Shown here piece after piece: positions 1-9,544 of a DNA stretch of 64,000 bases. The stretch covers positions 49,556 through 113,555 of the forward strand of contig NZ_QKWJ01000022.1 of assembly GCF_003353055.1 (NCBI RefSeq), read 5' to 3'. The stretch comes from Cupriavidus lacunae (GTDB lineage Bacteria > Pseudomonadota > Gammaproteobacteria > Burkholderiales > Burkholderiaceae). Each line of letters starts with the position of its first letter. The first letter of the stretch is position 1. Below the pieces are notes generated by a model. The model saw only the letters and a list, made by a program, of their open reading frames with translations, made no database searches and was not told the origin of the DNA. Made by a program: the position numbers and the translations under genes.

Positions 1-397
1 ACTCGGGGCCGTTAACCGGCCCGTACCTCTGCCAGTGACCACCAACGTACTTCGCGTTCAGGGCGGAAGTAATCCGTTCTTCGGTGGCATCTACACAGAA
101 TACGCCGAAGCCACCAGCCAGAAAGGCCATCGGACCGGTTATGGGAAGGTAGTACGCCCCCTGTTGTGGTGGCGAGCTATCAGGGCGAGGCACCCGAAAC
201 TCCCCACCAAACATGCTCGCGATGCTGAAGCGACATGGACCGAGAACGTGTTCTGCCGTCGCCATTGTCCGCTCGGTCAAATCCTGATTGGGGTCCCGCG
301 CTGCGGCGATACTAATGGATTGTGCGGCCGCAAAACCTGTTATGCAGAGACCAAGGATTAAATTCTTGCATGCCTGAGCGCGCCCTTCACTTTTCAT
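1..397 (-). CDS. Exported protein of unknown function, C-terminus beyond window edge (candidate immunity protein)
   Basis: An open frame of 132 codons runs from an ATG at 397 down to base 1 without a stop, so the gene is cut by the window edge. The N-terminus has a short basic stretch, a hydrophobic core (NLILGLCITGFAAA) and small residues, as in a signal peptide, so the product is probably exported to the periplasm. The mature part contains two cysteines and a Gly-rich stretch (FLAGGFGVF). Its ATG overlaps the TGA of the preceding gene by four bases (ATGA), which indicates translational coupling. I do not recognise the family. Its position, second after a cell-wall-hydrolase effector gene, makes a periplasmic immunity or accessory role plausible, but this is inference. 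Confidence 0.6.
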   Translation of the reverse strand, partial: MKSEGRAQACKNLILGLCITGFAAAQSISIAAARDPNQDLTERTMATAEHVLGPCRFSIASMFGGEFRVPRPDSSPPQQGAYYLPITGPMAFLAGGFGVFCVDATEERITSALNAKYVGGHWQRYGPVNGPE

Positions 398-870
398 CGA
401 ACAGGGCACTCTTGCGTCGAGAAACCAACTTTGTCTCCCGGGGTCAACATTTTTGATGCCTTGTGAGCCAGATCCAATACATCAACTCCAAATTGATTTT
501 CTACGGAAACGAAATTCTGATCCAAGCTGAATGAAGCATCATAAACCCCGCCACCATACAACTGCCGCATAATGACTAAGGGACGCCGTTTTATCCTGAT
601 AATTGAAAGACGAGTCACCTGAGGGACGTTCGGATCAATAGCTATTGGTGCGCCGAACAAAATCAATAGCGAGTTATCAAGACTAAACACCCCGCCCGAG
701 ACGTTATGATCCATTCGCCTCGAAACGAAACGTCGCGAGCTGCGATCGATTACCAATACCCCTGCGCCATCAACTTTGGCCACGTATAGACCATCACACG
801 ATACGATGGAGGGCGCGGCTTGCGCAAGCCCGAAACAAAGAAAGAGGATTGCAGCAACGAGACGCGTCAT
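394..870 (-). CDS. Small exported protein, candidate periplasmic immunity protein
   Basis: The product is 158 residues. I chose the ATG at 870 because it gives a clear signal peptide (MTRLVAAILFLCFGLAQA, cleavage before APS) and overlaps the end of the upstream effector frame by four bases. The longer in-frame start at 915 would put a hydrophilic extension in front of the signal. The mature part is rich in short beta-like segments with repeated SLD motifs (FSLDNSLLILFG, FSLDQNF) and resembles beta-propeller-like repeats. No family is recognised. The gene lies directly downstream of, and is coupled to, a peptidoglycan-hydrolase effector gene, the usual place for an immunity gene in type VI secretion modules. 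Codon use is less GC-rich than in the core genes of this window. Confidence 0.65.
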   Translation of the reverse strand: MTRLVAAILFLCFGLAQAAPSIVSCDGLYVAKVDGAGVLVIDRSSRRFVSRRMDHNVSGGVFSLDNSLLILFGAPIAIDPNVPQVTRLSIIRIKRRPLVIMRQLYGGGVYDASFSLDQNFVSVENQFGVDVLDLAHKASKMLTPGDKVGFSTQECPVR

Positions 871-3158
871 TTCGAGTCCCCTAGTATCCCATACGCCTTC
901 TTGGTCTCCTCCCATCGTAAGGGGCGACTTTTTGCGTCATACGGGTTCACAATTCTTGATACGGCGCGGGAGGCCAACTCATTTACCCCCGCATCAGCCG
1001 CTTTTGCTACATTTCTATATGCGCAGTAGAAACCGGCAGTATCGACACAAGTGAAGGGGTCGTTGCCAGCGATCTCCGGATGATCTATTACGGGGCCAGG
1101 TTTTTTTATTCTCAAACCATTTATGATCATAGGACTTTCCGTCCAGCCACCCTCGGAATAGCCAGTATTGAGAATAGTTATATTTTCCCGTGAGCTACTT
1201 GAAACCCCTTCCCCTAAACTTCACGCCATCCCCGGAATCAGTGTTACCAAGTACAGTCATACCTTCGTAAGAAAATATGCAATATCCGATGGTGCCGCAG
1301 GCGGAGATTTTAGATATCCTTCCGTCTCCGTCGCTATGGATGCATGGTTAGTTTTGACAGCTTTGGCAATCGCCATGGAGCTCTCACGCACAATCATCAT
1401 GTAAAATGATTCTATCGCGCATTGTCCAAAAAAATGGGACGACCTGATTTTGGTATTCAATGAATATTTTCGCAAGATGAGATTTATTGAATGCCTATAG
1501 CGCTCCTTATACTCAGCACCCGCCTTCCCAACCGAAATATAGTTTTTCTCATCGTAGATCTTCTTGAGATCATTCTTGGCAAACCATCCGCATCTCCTGA
1601 AATGTCGAATAAAGGCAAGCGGATGAAAGAACCAAAACTTCTTACCACCTCCTAGCGGAGTCTTCTCCAGAAACTGAAACTCCTCCAGGAACTTGATGAA
1701 ATTGTCATACCCATTTGGATCAAATTCCTTGCGCTTCCCGAAGAAGCCATCCGGGTCCTTCAGCCTCTTGTAACGCGCCTCGTTGCCGCTCGCATCCCAC
1801 TCGCTTGGCGCATGGCAGACGAAGCCCCGGAACCTCTCCCGCACCTCTGCGTGGTTTGCTATGTATGACGCCAGCCTGGCTTCCTGTTCATGGGCGGGGC
1901 ACATTCTTTCGGCAGGGGTTTCATCGTCCTCGACCACGGCAACAATCTTGCGCAACTCGTCGCAATCACAAATACCATGCTCACTGAATGGCGTATTGCC
2001 CTCTTCGATCTTCTGCCAGCCCATAAAGAACGGGAAGTCCGCGTCGGACAGCTTCTGGATTACCGGCTGGCTGATGTCGATATAGCCCTGCTCGCCCGTC
2101 TCGAAGGTCACCGCCACCCAGGTCTTTTGGGCAGCTGCCGGCAGCGTTGGGTGGTCGTTCAGGATCCGGCCGAACCGGAGCAGCTCGTAGCCATCGCTTG
2201 GGCATTGCGGATAGAGTGCGGTGGCCCGCTCGTACATCTTGTACTCGTAGTCGGCGTAGGCATCCCGTACAGGCGCGGGAGTCAGAGGCGTGAGGGTTCC
2301 GTCCTTTTCAACCCAGGAGCGCGTGTAACGTTGCCCCTTGTGGAAATAGGCTTCAACGTACAGCTTGCTGCCGGTATCCAGCGTGCCCGACTGTAGTGAT
2401 GGGAAATAGGCTGCTGCTGCGCCTGTCGCAAGCGGTGGTGTGCTGACGAATGTCTGGCCACCCGGGATCACAAAGTAACTATGACCCCAATAATCCTTTG
2501 ACACTGGCGTAGTGGGATTCTTGTTTCCGAGTTGCACGGCGTGGCCCGACTGCTCGAACCATGCGGTGAAGTCACCCTCGGTCATGAAGATCTCGAAATG
2601 CAGGTGCCGATGAGCGTGGCGCACACCTGCGTAGCCCAACATGTCCTTGCGATAGACCTTCAGATTCTTGGGCACTTGCACGCCGTCGGTCGAACAGGAC
2701 AACCATTTCGGCAGGATGGTGGACGTTCCTGTCTCGGGTGGATTGCTCGACAATGGTCCGAGTGCCTCTCGAATGCCGTCAAGGTCACGTAGCTGCATGT
2801 ACAGCGAATAGAAGGTGATGGTCCGGTCTTCTCCGGTGTCGGTGGTATGCCTGAGCAGCACAAAGCCGGTGTTCGAGTTCAGGCTGTCGCTGCCGTCGCT
2901 ATTCTTTTTCCCATCACCAATGGGCCACTGGCTGACCCGATAGGCAACAACCTCCCCGTCAGCAATCGCGCGCACGGGTTCGTTCTGAAACGACGGCGCG
3001 AGATGTGCGCCACAATGCCAGCGCCGGTCAAACGCAATCGGATAGACGCCGTGATGGCCCAGTTCGTACTGGTCAACGAAATCCATCATCGGATCGGAGC
3101 TGACTGGGTTCTCCGATGTGAGGCCATCGGCCGGCAGGAAGGGAGGGCTGATGATCAT
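867..3158 (-). pseudogene. Peptidoglycan hydrolase (M23 peptidase + GH19-like domain), T6SS-effector type, broken by two frameshifts and an amber codon
   Basis: The first frame (3158-1257, 633 codons) starts with an M23 metallopeptidase domain: WHCGAH near residue 50, EPVRAIADGEVVAYR, then the metal-binding HRHLHFEIF near residue 185. A lysozyme/GH19-like region follows, with SHFFGQCAIES as the likely catalytic Glu segment, and stops after YFLTKV. The homology continues in a second frame (GNTDSGDGVKFRGRGFK, then TAG at 1195-1197, then LTGKYNYSQYW) and in a third frame from the 7-T run at 1101-1107 to the stop at 867 (PGPVIDHPEIAGNDPFTCVDTAG ... NPYDAKSRPLRW). The GH19 motif GRGxxQLTG normally has Gln where the TAG lies. 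Three separate lesions argue for a real pseudogene. Its end overlaps the next gene by ATGA, and its start overlaps a 43-codon ORF in the same way. Confidence 0.85.
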
Positions 3159-3286
3159 GATTCAGCGGGACGATGGACAATGGTTGCCAATTTGCAGACT
3201 GCCACGCCGATGAAATTCATCGGCGCCACAATACGCCCTCGAGTAGCTCTACCGCAAATTTCGATTCCTTCTACCAGATCCGCCAT
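3155..3286 (-). CDS. Small ORF (43 aa) coupled to the effector pseudogene
   Basis: The ATG at 3286 follows a purine-rich stretch (GGGGTGAACA) and the frame encodes 43 residues (starting MADLVEGIEICGRATRG). It ends with TGA overlapping the effector ATG by four bases, the same arrangement as the other joints of this chain. The product has two cysteines and a hydrophobic segment (MNFIGVAVCKLATIV) but no recognisable domain. It may be a genuine small protein, a leader for translational coupling, or the remnant of a longer gene lost when the neighbouring insertion sequence arrived. Existence is supported by the ribosome-binding site and the overlap; function is unknown. Confidence 0.45.
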   Translation of the reverse strand: MADLVEGIEICGRATRGRIVAPMNFIGVAVCKLATIVHRPAES

Positions 3287-3407
3287 TGTTCACCCCATTG
3301 TCAGCGCAATTGGGTGTGATGCGGAACGACAACTCTCTCGCGACCATGCCCTTCGCGCCGCACGGTAACCGCTATCCGTTAGGCCTAAGTTTGAATCAGT
3401 GACCAAA

Positions 3408-5343
3408 CTAACCCATTGAAACGCCGGGAGATTTTCAAGCGGCAGGGGCTGGCTACTGGGAACAGGCGGGGTCGATGCCGAGCAGCGCAAAGGCTTTGCG
3501 CTGCAGCGGCGTGGGACGGGTCGTGATGACGATCTTGGCCTGGGGATTGACCGAGGTGGAGGTGATGTTATAGGTCAGCGTGGCGAGGTCCTGCAGCAGC
3601 GTCTGCAAGCTGTGCACGGGCAGGTCATCGTCGGTGCGGTGGCGCGCGGCTTTGGCGTCGGCCCCTTCCGAGCGCGGCGTCGGCATGACCGGATTGGCGC
3701 GCTGATCGCGCAGCGTCGCCAGCTCCTCATCGTCATGGAGCAGCGGCTTGAGCGCTGCGCGCAGATGCCATTCGACGTAGTAAGCCAGCATGCACAGAAA
3801 CACGTGTGCGCGCACGCGTGACTCGCTGAAGTGATAGATCGGACGTACCTGCAAATCGACCGTCTTCATCGAGCGGAAGGCCCGCTCGACTTGCGCCAGG
3901 CTCTTGTAGGCCAGCACCGTCTGGGTGTCGGAGAGCCGCTCACTCGGCACGTTGGTGCGCAGGACGTAGAGCCCATCGAGCGCGGCCTCGGCATCGATCT
4001 GCTCTTGCTTGCGGGTGAAGGTAAAACCCGTCTCGGTGATGTTCAGGTCAAAGTGCTTGGCCATCCGATAGCGCTCGATCACCCGACCCACGCGCAAGCC
4101 AATCTTGTCCTGGCCGCGCAGGCGATTACGGGGGCGTTCGGTAGCCTGCTCGATCGCGGCCAGCTCCACCTCGGTGGCCGCCAGCAGCTCGGCGCGCTTT
4201 CTGGTGCGCTCCTCGGCCAACGCCGGGTTGCGGCAGACCAGCAGCCGCTCACCCGGATAGCGCGCGCTATCCACTGCGATTAGGCCGCGCTCATCGAACA
4301 GCGAAGGCTGCCAGGGGCCGCGCTCCTCGATCAGCTCGGCAATCTGCGGCGAACGCAGCGCGGTGATCCAGCCCATGCCGGCCGGGCGCAGCACCTGCTC
4401 GATGCGCGCGGCGGTAATCATGCCGCGATCGCCCACCCAGACCACCTGTGACAGGCCAAAGCGCTCCTTGAGCTTGCTGATCTGCGCCGCCAGCGTGGCC
4501 GGATCGGCGGTGTTGCCGGCAAACACCTCGACCGCCACCGGACAGCCATCGGCGGCGCACAGCAAGCCATACACGATCTGCGGGTCATCGCGTTTGCCGT
4601 CGCGCGAATAACCATAGCGGGCCAGCGCGCAGTGCCGGCCGGTGACCCAGGTCGAGGTGAGGTCATAGAGCACCAGAACGCCTTCACTCAGATGCTGGCG
4701 GGCGAGGCTGCGCTCGATGCGCGGCTGCGCCGCGCCGAGCCAGTCCAGCGCGGCGTAGAGCCGCTCGACTTCGAACGCGCCCAGTCCCAGCACCTGCGAC
4801 AGCGAATGGGTGGCGCACTCGGGCTGCAACATGCGCCAGGTGGCCAGCTTGGAGCCTGGCGCCAGCACGCGCGCCACCACCAGGGCCAGCACCAGTGAGC
4901 GCACCGGGGCAGGCGCCGCGTCAATCAGCTTGGCCAGGCCGCAGCGCCGGGCGATGCCCAGCACGGCGGCCACATGGCCATGCGGCAGTGACCGCTCGAT
5001 GTTCATCATCGCCTGGGGTGACTCCACGGCGATGCCGCCCTTGAGCAGGATGCGCAAGTGTTCGATGAGTTGCGGATCCCAGTGGGACAGATTGGCGAGG
5101 GTGCGTTTGACGACCTTGCCGCCCTCACGATATCCCTCACGCAGGAGGATCGCGGGCGGGGAGTTCCGATTGGGGACGGTCTCGATATACATGGGTTAAA
5201 TCATAGGCACTCAACCCTAAGAATCAAGGCAAATGTCGTCAAAAATAGATTATTTACATGGGAACAAATGAAGCGATAGAAATGGCGCAAAGGCGCGCCA
5301 CCTCTGGCTTGGCCGCGTTTCGGGGTTTCAAACGTCGGGTTAG
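3408..5343 (-). mobile_element. IS1634-like insertion sequence (ends tentative)
   Basis: One transposase gene fills this stretch. Candidate ends are a CTAACCC motif at 3408-3414 and its inverted counterpart GGGTTAG at 5337-5343. Each is followed inward by a TTGAAAC-type motif, but at unequal distance, so the inverted repeat is imperfect. I see no convincing target-site duplication. The element separates the low-GC effector chain (below 3290) from the core def gene, so it marks the edge of the accessory segment. Confidence 0.4.
3453..5192 (-). CDS. IS1634/IS4-type DDE transposase
   Basis: The product is a full-length transposase of 579 residues that moves the surrounding insertion sequence by DDE chemistry. 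Likely catalytic acidic residues lie in YDLTSTW (about residue 175), in VGDRGMI (about residue 255) and in the Glu-containing segment SLAQVERAFRSMKTVDLQVRP (about residue 440). This segment precedes HFSESRVRAHVFLCMLAYY, which is typical of the IS1634 group. The N-terminus (MYIETVPNRNSPPAILLREGYREGGKV) is also characteristic of that group. No frameshift or internal stop is visible, so the element may still be active. The high GC content contrasts with the adjacent effector genes. Family placement is from protein motifs; the exact IS name is not assigned. Confidence 0.88.
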   Translation of the reverse strand: MYIETVPNRNSPPAILLREGYREGGKVVKRTLANLSHWDPQLIEHLRILLKGGIAVESPQAMMNIERSLPHGHVAAVLGIARRCGLAKLIDAAPAPVRSLVLALVVARVLAPGSKLATWRMLQPECATHSLSQVLGLGAFEVERLYAALDWLGAAQPRIERSLARQHLSEGVLVLYDLTSTWVTGRHCALARYGYSRDGKRDDPQIVYGLLCAADGCPVAVEVFAGNTADPATLAAQISKLKERFGLSQVVWVGDRGMITAARIEQVLRPAGMGWITALRSPQIAELIEERGPWQPSLFDERGLIAVDSARYPGERLLVCRNPALAEERTRKRAELLAATEVELAAIEQATERPRNRLRGQDKIGLRVGRVIERYRMAKHFDLNITETGFTFTRKQEQIDAEAALDGLYVLRTNVPSERLSDTQTVLAYKSLAQVERAFRSMKTVDLQVRPIYHFSESRVRAHVFLCMLAYYVEWHLRAALKPLLHDDEELATLRDQRANPVMPTPRSEGADAKAARHRTDDDLPVHSLQTLLQDLATLTYNITSTSVNPQAKIVITTRPTPLQRKAFALLGIDPACSQ

Positions 5344-5479
5344 GGCCGGAATCCCCCTTCGTCAAATATCGCAATCTATTGCAGTCAATAGAAATTTCCC
5401 AAAGAAATTCAGGAAATGCCTATATCCTGGGCTTATCAAATATGATTGAAAATCGCACCCAGGTGGTTTATAGAGGCCA
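5193..5479. other. Intergenic region between the transposase and the def terminator
   Basis: No convincing gene is present. Short open frames here have no ribosome-binding site or recognisable product. The stretch contains the presumed right end of the insertion sequence (to about 5343) and then an AT-rich segment (5385-5460) up to the def terminator hairpin. Confidence 0.5.
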
Positions 5480-5520
5480 AAATGAAACGGGCCGGTTCGC
5501 TGAACCGGCCCGTTTCATTT
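5480..5520 (-). terminator. Strong hairpin terminator after def
   Basis: A perfect 19-bp inverted repeat (5480-5498 and 5502-5520) with a 3-base loop lies 18 bases beyond the def stop codon. Read on the minus strand the right side ends in TTTCATTTT, so it fits an intrinsic terminator of the smc-zipA-ligA-def operon. Confidence 0.8.
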
Positions 5521-5538
5521 CCGCTGCTGCGGCAGCCT

Positions 5539-6072
5539 TCAATCGTCACTATTCGGCGGCAAATCCGGAAACAACACCTCGGTAAACCCAAACTGCCTGA
5601 AGTCCTTGATCCGCATCGGATACAGGATCCCCAGCAAGTGGTCGCACTCATGCTGCACCACGCGCGCATGGAAGCCCTCAGCCACGCGCTCGATGTGGTT
5701 GCCCATCAGGTCGTAGCCGCTGTACTTCAGCCGCAGGTGGCGCGGCACCACGCCGCGCAGGCCGGGGACGGACAGGCAGCCTTCCCAGCCGTCCTCCATT
5801 TCGTCGGAGTGCATTTCCAGCACCGGGTTGATCAGCACCGTCTTGGGCACGGTGGGGGCGTCCGGGTAACGCGGATTGCGGTCGAAGCCGAAGATCACCG
5901 CCTGCAGGTCTACGCCGATCTGCGGGGCGGCAAGGCCGGCGCCGTTGGCGTGGTCCATGGTGTCGAACATGTCTTCGATCAGCGTGCGCAGCTCCGGCGT
6001 ATTGAAGCGCTCCACCGGACGCGCCACCTGCAGCAGGCGCGGATCGCCCATCTTGAGAATCTCGCGGATCAT
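5539..6072 (-). CDS. def: Peptide deformylase
   Basis: The enzyme removes the N-formyl group from the starting methionine of new proteins at the ribosome. The 177-residue product has the three family motifs in order: [10 protein letters not shown] (about 47), EGCLSVPG with the metal-binding Cys (about 95), and HECDHLLG with the two metal-binding His and the catalytic Glu (about 140). I chose the ATG at 6072, which gives [15 protein letters not shown], the usual deformylase start; the longer open frame upstream is only the shadow of ligA. It lies 16 bases after ligA and is the last gene of the operon before the hairpin at 5480-5520. The length is normal for the family. Confidence 0.97.
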   Translation of the reverse strand: MIREILKMGDPRLLQVARPVERFNTPELRTLIEDMFDTMDHANGAGLAAPQIGVDLQAVIFGFDRNPRYPDAPTVPKTVLINPVLEMHSDEMEDGWEGCLSVPGLRGVVPRHLRLKYSGYDLMGNHIERVAEGFHARVVQHECDHLLGILYPMRIKDFRQFGFTEVLFPDLPPNSDD

Positions 6073-6088
6073 GGTTGTTTCCCCGGAG

Positions 6089-8230
<2,142 letters not shown>

Positions 8231-9544
8231 CTAGTTGCTGAACAGGCGCAGCGTCACCGACGAACCGGCCGGCATGCCGCGCGCTTCCAGCTTGTTGTAC
8301 AGCGTTTCAAGCTGGCTGAAGATCGCGACGAACGAGGCTTCGGTCAGCGGACGCATATTGTCGTCGACCAGTTGCGCACCCATGCGCTGGGCCAGCGTGT
8401 GGCCGTACTCGCACACCGTCTTGAACGGCTTGGCGGCCTGGTCTGCCACCGGCACGTCGAGCAGCAGCGTGATCTGGCGGCCGGCCTTGACGGTCAGGTC
8501 GTCGCGCAGGAAGTTGGTGTCGCCGAACTGCAGCGTGAACAGCGGACGCTGCACGCCCTCGGCATTGGCCTGATAGCGGATAAAGCGGGTGCCGTCGCGC
8601 GACAGCACCAGCCCGTCCTGCGTGGCCACGTTCTGCACATAGGCTGCCGACCATGGCGCGCCGTCCGAGATCACGTTGACGCCCAGCTGCACGTCGCAGC
8701 CGGCGGCAAAGCCATCCAGCTCGCGTGCATTGGCCACGGTCTCGCTCATGTCTGGCAGGTCGGCGGAGGCGTCGAGCGATTCGGCCAGCGACTCCACCGC
8801 CGTGACGAATTCCGAAAACTCCAGCGCGTTGAGCGGGCCGCCGCGGTTGGCCAGCTGCACGCCGACCTGCAGGTCTTCGTACTGATGGCCGGCGGTGACC
8901 GGCTCCCACGCGTTGGCCTCGGTGCGCAGGCCCTCGATATGAACCGGCTTGGTGCCGGCGCGGCGCAGCCGGCCGGTCAGCGGCAGGATGCGGTCGCCGG
9001 AGGCCTTGCGCTCCAGATGCAGCGGCACGATGCAGTCGATCAGCGGATCGACCACGGCCGGCGCGGGCTGGCCGTCTGGCACAGCAGCGACCGGGGCCGG
9101 CGCGGGCGCGGGCGCTGGTGCTGGTGCTGGTGCCGCGACCACTTCAGCTTGGGCCTCGCCGGCCTGCGCATGCGAAGCCGCGACGGCTACTTCTTCGGCG
9201 ACGGCTTCGTCGGCATCGGCCGTGCTTGCGGCAGCCGCGGCGGCGGCAGCCACGTGGTTGTTGTCAGTCACCGCCGCGGCGCCGGCCCTGGCTGACGCCT
9301 GCGACAGTGTCGGCTCGCGTCGCGGTGGCTGCTCGGCAGCGGCTTCATGCAGGCGCGCGGCAGTTTCCGGCGCGGTGCTATGCCCGACCACCGGCTCGCG
9401 CATCGGCGGCAGGTCGTCTTCGGGGCTCAGCTCGCGCGGGCGGCGCGCCTTGCGGATCTGCCACTGGTTGTAGCCGAACACCAGTACTACGAAAACCACG
9501 CCCGCGACGATCAGCGCGGTCTGCAGGTCCATGTTCAGGTTCAT
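8231..9544 (-). CDS. zipA: Cell division protein ZipA-like FtsZ anchor
   Basis: ZipA is an inner-membrane protein that tethers FtsZ to the membrane in the division ring. The 437-residue product has one N-terminal membrane helix (LIVAGVVFVVLVFGYNQW, about 10-27), a long Ala/Pro/Glu-rich linker with a PA repeat (about residues 145-155), and a C-terminal globular ZipA domain beginning near PLIDCIVPLHLE (about residue 165). The start codon overlaps the smc stop by four bases. The place between smc and ligA is typical of this gene in betaproteobacteria, where the sequence is weakly conserved compared with E. coli ZipA. A second ATG four codons in (MDLQTAL) is also possible. Confidence 0.88.
   Translation of the reverse strand: MNLNMDLQTALIVAGVVFVVLVFGYNQWQIRKARRPRELSPEDDLPPMREPVVGHSTAPETAARLHEAAAEQPPRREPTLSQASARAGAAAVTDNNHVAAAAAAAASTADADEAVAEEVAVAASHAQAGEAQAEVVAAPAPAPAPAPAPAPVAAVPDGQPAPAVVDPLIDCIVPLHLERKASGDRILPLTGRLRRAGTKPVHIEGLRTEANAWEPVTAGHQYEDLQVGVQLANRGGPLNALEFSEFVTAVESLAESLDASADLPDMSETVANARELDGFAAGCDVQLGVNVISDGAPWSAAYVQNVATQDGLVLSRDGTRFIRYQANAEGVQRPLFTLQFGDTNFLRDDLTVKAGRQITLLLDVPVADQAAKPFKTVCEYGHTLAQRMGAQLVDDNMRPLTEASFVAIFSQLETLYNKLEARGMPAGSSVTLRLFSN

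Noticed and set aside
35..361. Plus-strand open frame of 108 codons at the left edge
   Set aside because: The opposite strand carries a coupled gene with a signal peptide over the same bases; the plus-strand frame has no ribosome-binding site or family resemblance.
1257..3158. Effector gene considered complete as a 633-codon CDS
   Set aside because: GH19 homology continues past the stop in two other frames down to 867, so the gene is treated as a pseudogene.
5480..5520. The perfect 19-bp inverted repeat considered as the end of a mobile element
   Set aside because: It is a single hairpin with a 3-base loop directly after def and with U-rich flank, which fits a terminator better.
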